The notes beneath the pieces were generated by a model. The model made no database searches. It had not been told where the DNA came from and saw only the letters and a program-made list of their open reading frames with translations. From Rs1 sp038900335 (GTDB lineage: Bacteria > Pseudomonadota > Gammaproteobacteria > Pseudomonadales > Balneatricaceae), in NCBI GenBank assembly GCA_038900335.1, contig JBBMRB010000014.1:1-64000 (forward strand): a stretch of DNA of 64,000 nt, in the 5' to 3' direction. The first letter of the stretch is position 1. Each line of letters starts with the position of its first letter. The position numbers and the translations under genes were made by a program. Positions 16,781 through 25,884 of this stretch are shown here, piece by piece.

Positions 16781-17866
16781 ATGGCACTATTTTCTCTTCC
16801 CGATGCAGATGATAATGACTTTTTTCTAGAAGCCTATGATGAATTCCTTGAGCAGTACAGCAGCTGTGAATCAAGCATTGTTGATTTAGAGCACCAACCA
16901 AAAAACAGCGTACTTTTAAACGATCTATTTCGAACAATTCATACTGTTAAAGCAAACATTGGCTTAATTGGTTTTTTGCCAATGGTCGAAATGTTACAAG
17001 AGCTAGAAACACTACTTGATTTTGTGCGCAAAGAAACTCTGCCATTTAGCAGCCTAGTTGGCGATTTAGTGTTATTACTGATGGACCAAGCTAAGGACTT
17101 TATTGAACAATTTAAGGCGAACAATCAAGTAGAGTACGATAAAGAGCTATTCAGCCAAATTGAATTAGGCTTAAAAGAGATAGCTATCAGTGACCTAACT
17201 GACCCCTCTGTAATATTAATTGACCTCATTGCATTAATGCATCAACAGACAGGTGCGCAGCATAAAGCAGGCCGAAATTGGTTAGAAGACTTATCCCCTA
17301 ACAATGAAGAGCTAGCTTTTCTTTATTCACTGGCCAAATCTAGTGAAAAGCGAGTCATTTACTGGCAGGGCAGAACAGATAGAATTGGGCCTTTAGCTAT
17401 TGCAATGAATAAGGCAGCTGATAACCCAGTAGACCCTATTGCACTTGCCGCCTCCTTATTTATTCACGATATTTCGATGGCTTTTTTACCTGGCAGCCTA
17501 CTCAATCAAAATAAGCCTCTAAACCAAAAGCAGCAGAGCCTGGTAAAACAACACGTACCAATTTCTACTCAACTAATGCGCTCTATTTTTAACTCCCACC
17601 TAGCAGGTCAAGACTTAAGCCAGCATCAAGAACTCGTCAACGGTAGAGGTTACCCAAATGCATTGACAGAGAGCGAAATTGGCCCCGGTGCTAAAATTAT
17701 CGCGATTGTTCACACCTTTGAAGCCATAACTCACGGCCATAGTAGTGTCACCCTACGCAAACGACCACTGATGAGAGCCTTGTTAGAAATCAACAAAAAG
17801 GCAGGTATTGATTTCAGCGAATACTGGGTCGAAATTTTCATGAAAGTAGTCACTAAACACTATTAA
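16781..17866 (+). CDS. HPt domain fused to a degenerate HD-GYP-like domain
   Basis: Residues about 10-110 form a histidine phosphotransfer domain: FRTIHTVKANIG puts the phospho-histidine at 54, with Ala where HxxKG has Gly. Residues about 190-361 resemble an HD-GYP c-di-GMP phosphodiesterase. HD (FIHDIS), a second His (KQHVPIS) and NGRGYPNAL are kept, but the HDIGK lysine is lost, HHE reads HQE, and DG-x-GYP reads NG-x-GYP. Metal binding and catalysis are therefore doubtful. A phosphorelay-controlled regulator or effector is more likely than an enzyme (inference). AAGGA precedes the ATG. hisC lies 68 bases downstream but is functionally unrelated. Confidence 0.75.
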   Translation: MALFSLPDADDNDFFLEAYDEFLEQYSSCESSIVDLEHQPKNSVLLNDLFRTIHTVKANIGLIGFLPMVEMLQELETLLDFVRKETLPFSSLVGDLVLLLMDQAKDFIEQFKANNQVEYDKELFSQIELGLKEIAISDLTDPSVILIDLIALMHQQTGAQHKAGRNWLEDLSPNNEELAFLYSLAKSSEKRVIYWQGRTDRIGPLAIAMNKAADNPVDPIALAASLFIHDISMAFLPGSLLNQNKPLNQKQQSLVKQHVPISTQLMRSIFNSHLAGQDLSQHQELVNGRGYPNALTESEIGPGAKIIAIVHTFEAITHGHSSVTLRKRPLMRALLEINKKAGIDFSEYWVEIFMKVVTKHY

Positions 17867-17934
17867 TTTTATTAGCAATACCTGACATAAAACGATAAAG
17901 TGGTTTTTTTTAAAGACACGACAGGAATAACACC

Positions 17935-18996
17935 GTGAAGCGTAAATTTTGGAGTAAAGAAATTTTAAACCTGGTTCCCTACACACCAGGCGAGCAACCT
18001 AAAATCAATGATTTGATTAAACTAAATACCAATGAAAACCCATTTTCTCCCTCTCCAAAAGTTGCCCACGTATTAGAAAATTTTAATACCGATCACTTAC
18101 GTCGCTACCCTGATCCTGAAAGCTCTGAGCTAAGCCAGACACTCGCATCCTACTACCGAGTAGAGACTAAAAATATTTTTATCGGCAACGGCTCTGATGA
18201 AGTACTTGCTCACGCTTTTATGGCGTTTTTTCGCCAAGACAAGCCCATTTTAATGCCAGATATCAGCTATAGTTTTTACACTGTTTATTGTGACCTTTAT
18301 AACATTGAAGCAACGAGCATTGCCATTGAAGATGATTTCTCTATTAATTTAGCTAACTATAACCCAGACAACGGTGGCGTTATTTTTGCCAACCCAAATG
18401 CACCAACAGGCAAAGAAGTACCATTAGCAGATATTGAACAGTTACTGATTCGCAACACACAATCACTTGTTATTGTTGATGAAGCTTATGTCGATTTTGG
18501 CGGACAATCAGCAATCGAGCTAACTAAAAAGTATGACAATTGCTTAGTGATTCAAACTTTCTCTAAATCTAGATCACTTGCAGGTTTAAGGATTGGCTTT
18601 GCTATTGGCCACGAGTCTTTAATTGCGGCACTGGATCGAGTAAAAAACAGCTTCAACTCTTACCCTCTTGATATGCTGGCACAAAAAGCAGCGATAGCAA
18701 CGATAGAAGACAACCAATATTTTGAGGAGTGCGTTGACAAAATAGTCACGACGAGACAGTGGACTGATAAACAGCTCAAACTGCTTGGTTTTAATGTTAT
18801 CGACTCTAAAACAAACTTCATTTTTGCCAGCCACCCATCCATAGATGCACTGGCCATTATGCAACATTTGCGTGACAATAAAATTATTGTACGCCACTTC
18901 ACCAAGGAAAAAATTAGTAATTATTTAAGAATAACGATAGGGACACAAGAGGATATGCAAAGCTTGATCAACTCTTTGCAACAGCTTATTAAATAA
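17935..18996 (+). CDS. hisC: Histidinol-phosphate aminotransferase
   Basis: HisC converts imidazole acetol phosphate and glutamate to histidinol phosphate in histidine synthesis, using PLP. The 353 residues show the fold type I pattern: LNTNENPFSPSP, RRYPDPES, GNGSDEVL, FANPNAPTG, VDEAYVDFGG and the PLP lysine in FSKSRSLAGLRIG. The start is GTG with AGGA 8 bases upstream. It lies outside a his operon, as is common for the second hisC copy, and could also act on aromatic amino acids. It ends at a perfect hairpin. Confidence 0.9.
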   Translation: MKRKFWSKEILNLVPYTPGEQPKINDLIKLNTNENPFSPSPKVAHVLENFNTDHLRRYPDPESSELSQTLASYYRVETKNIFIGNGSDEVLAHAFMAFFRQDKPILMPDISYSFYTVYCDLYNIEATSIAIEDDFSINLANYNPDNGGVIFANPNAPTGKEVPLADIEQLLIRNTQSLVIVDEAYVDFGGQSAIELTKKYDNCLVIQTFSKSRSLAGLRIGFAIGHESLIAALDRVKNSFNSYPLDMLAQKAAIATIEDNQYFEECVDKIVTTRQWTDKQLKLLGFNVIDSKTNFIFASHPSIDALAIMQHLRDNKIIVRHFTKEKISNYLRITIGTQEDMQSLINSLQQLIK

Positions 18997-19018
18997 ACTC
19001 ACTGCTGTTTGTTTGTCG

Positions 19019-19047
19019 ATACTAAGGATATTAAATATCCTTAGTAT
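19019..19047. terminator. Perfect palindromic terminator between convergent genes
   Basis: ATACTAAGGATAT, loop TAA, then its exact complement: a 13-bp stem, 22 bases after the hisC stop and 26 bases from the stop of the GGDEF gene. The T-run is poor on both strands. A bidirectional terminator is the simplest reading. Confidence 0.6.
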
Positions 19048-19072
19048 TTAGCAAATCTTAAGGAGCTAAGTT

Positions 19073-19972
19073 TTAGATTTGCTCATCTGTTTCAACCCGG
19101 TTACTACCACTGGCTTTAGCTATTTCAAGATTATCAGCTGCACGTCTAAGCATCGACTCATGTGTTTCTTCAACGTCACCTAAAGTCGCGGCGCCAATAC
19201 TAACCGTAAATTTCAAGTCACCTTGCGAAAAAGGCACCTCAAGCTCTTCGACCATATTTCGCACTCTTTCAGCTGCCAAACCTGATTGAACGATGTTCGT
19301 TTCTGGCAAAAACATCACAAATTGATCATCGCCATAACGCGCTAAGAAATCAGCCGTTCTCTTAAAACCATGCAAATTTGCTACCAATTGCTGTAACACC
19401 AAATCACCAGCATCCCAACCAAAGCTCTCATTAAACTCAGTAAAGTTATCGATATCTATCAGCAAGAACGAGCATAGCCATTCATATCTTTGCGCCTGAG
19501 CGACAGATTGACTCAACACAGTCATCAAAGCCCTGCGATTATAGGCTCCTGTTAGTGGGTCTCGTTGCGCTTGGTTGACGATTTTACGCTCTAATTTTAT
19601 TTCTTCACTGTGATTGGCAATGACAAAAACCAGTTCATTATCATCTATTTTTTGGCAGCGCGTATGCCAAATCTGCGGCTCTTTTAGCCCTAACTCAGAC
19701 CAGTCAGGACAATCCTTAAGCTTTACAGAATACTCAGCCTTAATGCACTGCGATGAGTTTAATGCGCTATTTATTTGCTCGCTAACTTGCGTCATTATTT
19801 GTGTTGAAAAAAGTAGTGGAAAAGAAAGCCCGACCAGACTATCAACCAACAACCAGCTCTCTTCACCGCCACTGGCTCTTAAAACCTCTCCGTGTTCATT
19901 AATTAATAATACGATCTCTTCAACATTTGCCGCTAACAAATCAAATCGATCATGTAATTGCAATGTAGTCAT
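19073..19972 (-). CDS. PAS-like plus degenerate GGDEF domain protein
   Basis: About 299 residues. The N-terminal 120 look like a PAS sensor (EEIVLLINEHGEVLRASGG). Residues about 130-295 are a GGDEF domain: DPLTGAYNRRAL, LLIDIDNFTEFNE and VSIGAAT are kept. The active-site loop reads RYGDDQF, i.e. GDDQF instead of GGDEF, so the second glycine and the catalytic glutamate are changed. The inhibitory RxxD site is intact (RTAD five residues before the loop). It may bind c-di-GMP as an effector rather than make it. I start at ATG 19972 with AGGTGA upstream; GTG 19981 is also possible. Confidence 0.85.
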   Translation of the reverse strand: MTTLQLHDRFDLLAANVEEIVLLINEHGEVLRASGGEESWLLVDSLVGLSFPLLFSTQIMTQVSEQINSALNSSQCIKAEYSVKLKDCPDWSELGLKEPQIWHTRCQKIDDNELVFVIANHSEEIKLERKIVNQAQRDPLTGAYNRRALMTVLSQSVAQAQRYEWLCSFLLIDIDNFTEFNESFGWDAGDLVLQQLVANLHGFKRTADFLARYGDDQFVMFLPETNIVQSGLAAERVRNMVEELEVPFSQGDLKFTVSIGAATLGDVEETHESMLRRAADNLEIAKASGSNRVETDEQI

Positions 19973-20152
19973 CAATTTCACCTACCCTTCTATATTTATC
20001 ACAATAGTTTTAACATAAAATTCGCTGCAAAAGCGAGAGCCAATAGCACTCAACTAAAAAAAACGCTGACTACAATAAGCATCATAGAAAAACATAAGAA
20101 GCTTATATGAAAGACGCGCTTAGCACTGATGATTACAGTCCTACTTTGTCGA

Positions 20153-20443
20153 TCAGTGTAAATATCTGCGCATTAGCCTTGCTTCATCGCCATGCAAATC
20201 TATATTAAAATGAATTGGCAGTTCACTTATCAGCGCAATCCATTCATCAACCACTTTAATGTCAATCTCTAGCTCGCCAAAAACAAGGATTTCTTGCTGA
20301 CCTTCTACGGTCATCGTCAGGCGATCAGCTGTTAACAGAAATTCATTATCTGATTGCTTTGCCCAGCGCCAATTTGGCAAGACAATTTGAGAAATTAATA
20401 CTTCAAGCTTAATATCAGTGTAAATATTACCGAATAATTTCAT
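20153..20443 (-). CDS. Hypothetical protein (96 residues)
   Basis: Unrecognised. It is a small soluble, acidic, beta-rich protein without signal peptide or cysteines; it ends in GDEARLMRRYLH. The ATG has AGGGA 5 bases upstream. It follows tcdA on the same strand by 19 bases, so the two are probably cotranscribed. Confidence 0.7.
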   Translation of the reverse strand: MKLFGNIYTDIKLEVLISQIVLPNWRWAKQSDNEFLLTADRLTMTVEGQQEILVFGELEIDIKVVDEWIALISELPIHFNIDLHGDEARLMRRYLH

Positions 20444-20462
20444 GCATTCCCTTTAACAATGA

Positions 20463-21242
20463 TTATAGAGGATCTTTTAATCGTATTTTATTTAACACTT
20501 TGCCAGCCGCTAACATAGCGAACGTTGTCGTCACTACCGTCGCTGCACCAAAACCAGTATTACAGTCTAAACCACCTTCTGCCGTTACTGTTTTAGCGGT
20601 ATCAACCGACCCATCGCCTTGCGGATACTTCAATTGCTCTGTCGAGTAAACACAATCAACATAAAACCGCTTACCACTGCGAGTAAAGCCATAGTCTCTT
20701 CGCAATTTTGAGCGTACCTTAGCAGCTAAAGGATCATTTTTTGTTTTCGCTAAATCTGCAATCTCCACACAACCTGGATCCCACTGTCCGCCTGCGCCAC
20801 CTATGGTAATCACCGGGATTTTGTTGCGCTTACAATAGGCAATCACAGCTGCTTTATCACCGACACTGTCAATGGCGTCAATCACGTAATCAAGCTGGGG
20901 TATGAGTATTTGTGACACGTTCTCGCTGTTAATAAACTCTTTTTCTTGATGCACTAAGCACTCTGGGTTTATTTGCAGAATACGCTGACACATAGCTTCG
21001 GTTTTGACTTCACCAATCGTACTCTTTAATACATGGATTTGCCTGTTGGTATTACTGATACATATATCATCAGCATCAACCAACGTCATTTCACCAATAC
21101 CTGACCGAGCTAGCGCTTCTGCAACCCAAGAACCTACGCCACCAATACCAAGAATACAGACATGGGCTTGCTTAAAATTGGCAACGCCTTGTTCACCATA
21201 AATTCGCTGCGTCCCTGCGAAACGTTGTTGAAACTCACTCAC
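20463..21242 (-). CDS. tcdA: tRNA threonylcarbamoyladenosine dehydratase
   Basis: TcdA (CsdL/YgdL) uses ATP to cyclise t6A37 to ct6A in tRNAs reading ANN codons. The 259 residues show the E1-like nucleotide-binding core GIGGVGSWVAEALARSG, the VDADDICISNTNRQ adenylation motif, VIDAIDSVGDK and the C-terminal SVDTAKTVTAEGGLDCNTGFGAA signature, which separates TcdA from ThiF and MoeB. The start is GTG. It lies downstream of a zinc-ribbon gene on the same strand. Confidence 0.93.
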   Translation of the reverse strand: MSEFQQRFAGTQRIYGEQGVANFKQAHVCILGIGGVGSWVAEALARSGIGEMTLVDADDICISNTNRQIHVLKSTIGEVKTEAMCQRILQINPECLVHQEKEFINSENVSQILIPQLDYVIDAIDSVGDKAAVIAYCKRNKIPVITIGGAGGQWDPGCVEIADLAKTKNDPLAAKVRSKLRRDYGFTRSGKRFYVDCVYSTEQLKYPQGDGSVDTAKTVTAEGGLDCNTGFGAATVVTTTFAMLAAGKVLNKIRLKDPL

Positions 21243-21354
21243 TTATTTCTTATCTCTCTTTCATCGTAATTTGGTTAAACACAACGCACTGTTAAATTTA
21301 TAATTAATAAATATCTTTAGCCGTCTACGTTTTATATTTTGCAGATACTTTTAA

Positions 21355-21579
21355 TTAAAAATCATCTTCGGTAAGTTCAGTCACTACTGTATTTTGACAT
21401 TGCGCACACAGCCCTTCTATAAAGATAGTACCCGCTTGTTCATATTCTACAGGCTTAGTTAAACCCAAATTTTCTTTGCTACAGTGATCACACCAAGTAT
21501 TAGTTATAAAATCCTGTTGATCTTCAAGGCTACGCTGAAAAAAATCTCTATCCACACGTTGATCATCTTGCTCTGTCAT
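21355..21579 (-). CDS. Small zinc-ribbon-like protein (74 residues)
   Basis: Two CxxC pairs (WCDHCSKENLG and LCAQCQNTVV) spaced about 30 residues apart suggest a zinc ribbon. The rest is acidic (ends TELTEDDF). I choose the ATG at 21579 because AAGGA lies 8 bases upstream; the longer frame from 21612 starts with TTG and has no ribosome site. The family is not recognised; small zinc ribbons often mediate protein contacts. Confidence 0.7.
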   Translation of the reverse strand: MTEQDDQRVDRDFFQRSLEDQQDFITNTWCDHCSKENLGLTKPVEYEQAGTIFIEGLCAQCQNTVVTELTEDDF

Positions 21580-21685
21580 AAATAAATCCTTAAGGCGCTG
21601 CGCCATTATCAAATAACCGTTAGTTTTAATTTTACGTGATATTTAAAGGCTTTCGCTAATAAAATTGACCGATTTTAGGACATTA

Positions 21686-21838
21686 ATGTATTTTTCTATT
21701 TTTATGCCTACTTTATTCATCGCCAGCTGTGTAGCAATAATATTTTTTGCAGCAAAGCCAGCCAAACACATTGTAAATTATGCAATATTCACTAAAAGAG
21801 AGAAATTTGCAGATCGGCAATCATATGAATCGACATGA
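21686..21838 (+). CDS. Small single-pass membrane protein (50 residues)
   Basis: A short frame with TTAGGA placed 5 bases before the ATG. The peptide has a clear hydrophobic helix (about residues 4-22: SIFMPTLFIASCVAIIFFAA is the span, delimited by eye) followed by a basic, charged tail (KPAKHIV ... FTKREKFADRQ), as expected of a membrane protein with its C-terminus in the cytoplasm. No family recognised. It fills most of the gap before the OmpA-like lipoprotein gene. Confidence 0.5.
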   Translation: MYFSIFMPTLFIASCVAIIFFAAKPAKHIVNYAIFTKREKFADRQSYEST

Positions 21839-21962
21839 TTCAGGGAGTAAGGTATAAATATGATCATGTTTTTTTGCTTTTAGTCATCATTAATTAACTA
21901 TATTAGTCATTATCTATAAAGCAGAATAAAAATAACTAGATAGAAAAGGAATTTATAATCAC

Positions 21963-22841
21963 ATGAGTAACTATCATACATTTAAAAAAGCCGCTGGAGT
22001 TTTTTCTGTTTCATTGATTATCACAGGATGTGTGTCGACCTCAGCTTTGGATACAAACACCTCTACATGGGACACTAAACGCGTACTGTGTGTTGCTGCT
22101 GGAGGCTTAGCAGGCGCTGCACTGGACGCCGCTGGCAACAACAATAGTAATGGTGGCTCTAAAGCCGGTGGGGTCATCATAGGCGCAGGCTTAGGTGCTA
22201 TTTTCTGTGCTGAAGGCGTCGTATTTGATGGTGATAAAGATGGTGTCGTCGATAACAATGATCAATGCCCTTATACACCTTCTGGTATAGCAGTAGATGC
22301 TAGCGGTTGCGCTCTTGATGATGATAAAGACGGTGTTCCCAACTCAATTGATCAATGCCCCGACACACCAGCAGGTGCTCAAGTTGATGAAGCTGGCTGC
22401 CAGCTGTTTAAAGATGACGACGGTGATGGTGTAGAAAACAGCATTGATCAATGCCCTGATACGCCAGCTGGTACCGCTGTTAACGCGATTGGTTGTGAAG
22501 AAGACACGGCTATCGTTCTCGATGGTGTATTTTTTGAATACAAATCATCTGCTTTAACTAACAGCTCAAAATCGTTACTAGATCAAGTTGCCGTTAAACT
22601 AACCTCGGCTCAAGTTGATGTTTTAGTCGGCGGACACACTGACTCTATTGGCGGTAACAAATACAATTTAAATCTATCACGTCAACGCGCTGATACTGTT
22701 AAAAACTACCTTATCTCCCAAGGTGTAGATAAGTCAAAAATCACCTCTAAAGGGTTTGGCGAAAGCAAACCACTTGCCGATAACAAAAGTGAGCAAGGAC
22801 GCGCTGAAAACAGACGCGTAGATTTACAAGTTCAGAACTAA
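21963..22841 (+). CDS. OmpA-family lipoprotein with thrombospondin type 3 repeats
   Basis: A 292-residue outer-membrane protein. A signal peptide ends in a lipobox (LIITGC, lipidated Cys23). A glycine-rich hydrophobic stretch (about 40-80, LAGAALDAAG ... GAGLGAIF) resembles glycine-zipper segments. Three DxDxDG calcium repeats follow, each ending DQCPDTPAG-like with a cysteine pair (about 85-175). The C-terminal OmpA domain binds peptidoglycan (GGHTDSIGGNKYNLNLSRQRA, then RAENRRVDLQV). It likely links the outer membrane to the wall. A strong terminator follows. Confidence 0.9.
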   Translation: MSNYHTFKKAAGVFSVSLIITGCVSTSALDTNTSTWDTKRVLCVAAGGLAGAALDAAGNNNSNGGSKAGGVIIGAGLGAIFCAEGVVFDGDKDGVVDNNDQCPYTPSGIAVDASGCALDDDKDGVPNSIDQCPDTPAGAQVDEAGCQLFKDDDGDGVENSIDQCPDTPAGTAVNAIGCEEDTAIVLDGVFFEYKSSALTNSSKSLLDQVAVKLTSAQVDVLVGGHTDSIGGNKYNLNLSRQRADTVKNYLISQGVDKSKITSKGFGESKPLADNKSEQGRAENRRVDLQVQN

Positions 22842-22860
22842 AAACTAGATAAATAAATAA

Positions 22861-22885
22861 AACCGACTTACATGTCGGTTTTTTT
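22861..22885 (+). terminator. Intrinsic terminator after the OmpA-like gene
   Basis: AACCGAC, loop TTACAT, GTCGGTT, then seven T (two shared with the stem). A textbook terminator, 20 bases after the stop codon. Confidence 0.9.
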
Positions 22886-23173
22886 ATGCCTGCTGACAGC
22901 AATTCTTAACTATTACACGACTGACCCTCATTAATATTATATAACTAATTCCTTTGTCTAGTTTGCTAGCATGAGTATCAATTGTATTATACTCATCTCA
23001 GTTTTAAGTCATATATAAGCAAATATTCAATGGCAGATTGTCGACAATTTGTTATTTTTAAGCTAGAATTCACCCCATATCCATGGGCTTGAGAGATCTT
23101 GCGTATAATCAGATATGTGTCAGTAATCCATAAAATAGCAACAGCTGACAAATAATTAGATGAGGACAAAACC
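22886..23173 (+). promoter_or_regulatory. Upstream region of acnB, no gene seen
   Basis: About 290 bases without an open frame. A TATAAT box is visible near 23103-23108, but no good -35 lies at the right distance, so an activator-dependent promoter is possible. GAGGAC just before the GTG is the ribosome site of acnB. Confidence 0.35.
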
Positions 23174-25774
23174 GTGCTAGAAGCTTACCGTAAACATGTA
23201 GAAGAACGCGCTATTCAAGGCGTCCCACCCGTACCACTTACTCCTGAACAAACGGCTGATTTGATTGAGTTATTAAAAGCTCCCCCAGCAGGTGAAGAAG
23301 ATTATATTTTAAATCTTCTCACTGAACGTGTGCCAGCAGGTGTTGACCAAGCAGCTTATGTTAAAGCAAGCTTCTTATCAGCAATCACTACTGGTGACTC
23401 TAATTCACCTCTTATCTCAAAAATACGTGCTGTTGAAATTTTAGGATCAATGTTAGGTGGCTACAATATCCAGCCATTGATTGCCTGCTTAGACGATGCT
23501 GAATTAGCACCAAGTGCTGTGACGGCGCTTTCTCATACATTGTTAATGTTTGATGCATTTCATGATGTTAAAGAAAAGATGGATGCAGGCAATGCTTTTG
23601 CTAAACAAGTAATAGAATCTTGGGCTGCTGGCGAGTGGTTCACATCAAAACCTAAACTTGCTGATAGCATCACATTAACGGTATTTAAAGTTCCTGGTGA
23701 AACAAATACCGATGATCTATCCCCTGCTCCTGATGCTTGGTCTCGCCCAGACATTCCTTTACATGCCAACGCTATGTTAAAAATGACGCGCGATGGTATT
23801 GAGCCACAAGAACACGGTGTTGTTGGCCCTCTTGCACAGATTGAAGAAGTGAAAGCAAAAGGCCACCCTGTTGTCTACGTTGGTGATGTTGTTGGTACAG
23901 GCTCATCTCGCAAGTCCGCGACCAACTCTGTACTTTGGTTCTTCGGTAATGATATTCCACATATCCCTAACAAAAGAACCGCAGGTTTTTGCTTTGGTAA
24001 CAAAATAGCACCGATCTTCTTCAACACAATGGAAGATGCAGGCGCACTACCTATCGAGCTTGATGTTGATAAAATGCAAATGGGCGACGTTATTACTGTT
24101 TTCCCATATGAAGGAAAAGTCACAAACGAAGCTGGAGAGACTATCTCTACGTTCTCTCTTAAAACGCAAGTACTGTTAGATGAAGTACAAGCTGGCGGAC
24201 GTATCCCGCTAATTATCGGTCGCGGTTTAACTGATAAAGCAAGAGAAGCGCTAAACTTAGAAGCTAACAACTTATTCAGAACCCCTGATCAGCCTGTCGC
24301 AACAGCAGACCAAGGTTATACTCTTGCTCAAAAAATGGTCGGTAAAGCATGTAATGTAGACGGTATTTTACCTGGCACATCATGCGAGCCTAAAATGACA
24401 ACGGTAGGATCTCAAGATACTACGGGGCCTATGACACGTGATGAGCTTAAAGATTTAGCTTGCCTAGGTTTCTCAGCAGATTTAACCATGCAGTCTTTCT
24501 GTCACACTGCTGCTTACCCTAAACCGGTTGACGTTAACACTCACCACACCTTACCTGATTTCATTATGAATCGTGGTGGTGTTGCACTTCGCCCAGGCGA
24601 TGGTGTTATCCACTCTTGGTTAAACCGTATGTTACTACCTGATACTGTAGGTACTGGTGGTGACTCACATACGCGCTTCCCTCTTGGTATTTCATTCCCA
24701 GCAGGCTCTGGCTTAGTAGCTTTCGCAGCAGCGACTGGTGTGATGCCACTTGATATGCCTGAATCAATTTTGGTTCGCTTTAAAGGTGAAATGCAACCGG
24801 GTATTACACTTCGTGACTTGGTACATGCGATTCCTTATTACGGCATTCAAAGCGGCCTATTAACTGTAGAGAAAGCAGGTAAAGTCAATGAGTTCTCTGG
24901 TCGAATCCTAGAAATTGAAGGCCTAGAGCACTTAACAGTTGAACAGGCATTTGAGCTAACTGATGCCTCAGCTGAGCGCTCTGCTGCCGGCTGTACTATT
25001 ACGCTAAGCGAAGAGTCAGTTGCTGAATACTTGAACTCTAATATCGTGATGCTTAAATGGATGCTATCTGAGGGCTACGGCGATGAGCGTACCATCAATC
25101 GTCGTATCGATGGTATGCAAGCATGGTTAGCGAACCCAAGCTTAATGCGTGCAGATGCTAATGCTAGCTATGCCCACACCTTAGAAATTGATGTTTCAGC
25201 AATAAAAGAGCCTATTTTATGCGCACCAAATGACCCTGATGATGCGCGTTTATTATCAAGTGTCGCCGGTCGCAAAATTGATGAAGTATTCATCGGCTCT
25301 TGTATGACTAACATCGGTCACTTCCGCGCTGCTGGTAAGTTACTTGAAGCTAACAAAGGCTCTATCCCGACACGTATGTGGATAGCACCACCAACCAAAA
25401 TGGATGCAGCGCAGCTATCAGATGAAGGTTATTACAACATCTTTGGCAATGCTGGTGCGAGAATAGAAATGCCAGGCTGTTCACTATGCATGGGTAACCA
25501 AGCACGTATAGCAGCTAAATCAACAGCCGTTTCTACCTCTACTCGTAACTTCCCTAACCGTTTAGGTGATGGTGCTGATGTTTTCCTAGCCTCGGCTGAG
25601 CTTGCCTCAGTTGCTGCTATTACTGGTAAGCTACCAACAGTGTCAGAGTACCTTGAACACGCTAAGACTTATGACTCTATGGCTGGCGAAATTTATAAAT
25701 ACCTAAATTTCGACAAAATGGAAAGCTACGTTAAAAAAGCATCGAATGTGATTCCACTTATTCAAGAAGCTTAA
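23174..25774 (+). CDS. acnB: Bifunctional aconitate hydratase 2 / 2-methylisocitrate dehydratase
   Basis: AcnB isomerises citrate to isocitrate in the TCA cycle and can dehydrate 2-methylisocitrate. The 866 residues (E. coli 865) have the AcnB-specific order: helical HEAT-like N-terminus, swivel domain (about 165-370, NTDDLSPAPDAWSRPD), then the catalytic [4Fe-4S] domains. Cluster cysteines lie in IGSCMTNIGHF and GCSLCMGNQ, plus the GGDSHTRFPLG motif. The start is GTG with GAGGAC upstream. It stands alone and ends at a strong terminator. Confidence 0.97.
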   Translation: MLEAYRKHVEERAIQGVPPVPLTPEQTADLIELLKAPPAGEEDYILNLLTERVPAGVDQAAYVKASFLSAITTGDSNSPLISKIRAVEILGSMLGGYNIQPLIACLDDAELAPSAVTALSHTLLMFDAFHDVKEKMDAGNAFAKQVIESWAAGEWFTSKPKLADSITLTVFKVPGETNTDDLSPAPDAWSRPDIPLHANAMLKMTRDGIEPQEHGVVGPLAQIEEVKAKGHPVVYVGDVVGTGSSRKSATNSVLWFFGNDIPHIPNKRTAGFCFGNKIAPIFFNTMEDAGALPIELDVDKMQMGDVITVFPYEGKVTNEAGETISTFSLKTQVLLDEVQAGGRIPLIIGRGLTDKAREALNLEANNLFRTPDQPVATADQGYTLAQKMVGKACNVDGILPGTSCEPKMTTVGSQDTTGPMTRDELKDLACLGFSADLTMQSFCHTAAYPKPVDVNTHHTLPDFIMNRGGVALRPGDGVIHSWLNRMLLPDTVGTGGDSHTRFPLGISFPAGSGLVAFAAATGVMPLDMPESILVRFKGEMQPGITLRDLVHAIPYYGIQSGLLTVEKAGKVNEFSGRILEIEGLEHLTVEQAFELTDASAERSAAGCTITLSEESVAEYLNSNIVMLKWMLSEGYGDERTINRRIDGMQAWLANPSLMRADANASYAHTLEIDVSAIKEPILCAPNDPDDARLLSSVAGRKIDEVFIGSCMTNIGHFRAAGKLLEANKGSIPTRMWIAPPTKMDAAQLSDEGYYNIFGNAGARIEMPGCSLCMGNQARIAAKSTAVSTSTRNFPNRLGDGADVFLASAELASVAAITGKLPTVSEYLEHAKTYDSMAGEIYKYLNFDKMESYVKKASNVIPLIQEA

Positions 25775-25810
25775 CAACTGCTTGGTAGGGTTTATCGCCC
25801 TATCATATTA

Positions 25811-25850
25811 AAAGTCCCTCTGAGTATTGATACTTAGTGGGACTTTTTTT
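25811..25850 (+). terminator. Intrinsic terminator after acnB
   Basis: AAAGTCCC-T-CTGAGTA, loop TTGA, TACTTAG-T-GGGACTTT with a long T-run (eight T after GGGAC). A long, nearly perfect stem, 36 bases after the acnB stop. Confidence 0.93.
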
Positions 25851-25884
25851 TCGCTAATCATCTGTAGGAACACTCTTTATTACT

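Noticed and set aside
23086..23110. Sigma-70 promoter TTGAGA...TATAAT before acnB
   Set aside because: The spacer is only 9 bases, far too short.
23560..24270. Minus-strand frames of 62-131 codons inside acnB
   Set aside because: Shadows of acnB codon usage; acnB is intact across the region.
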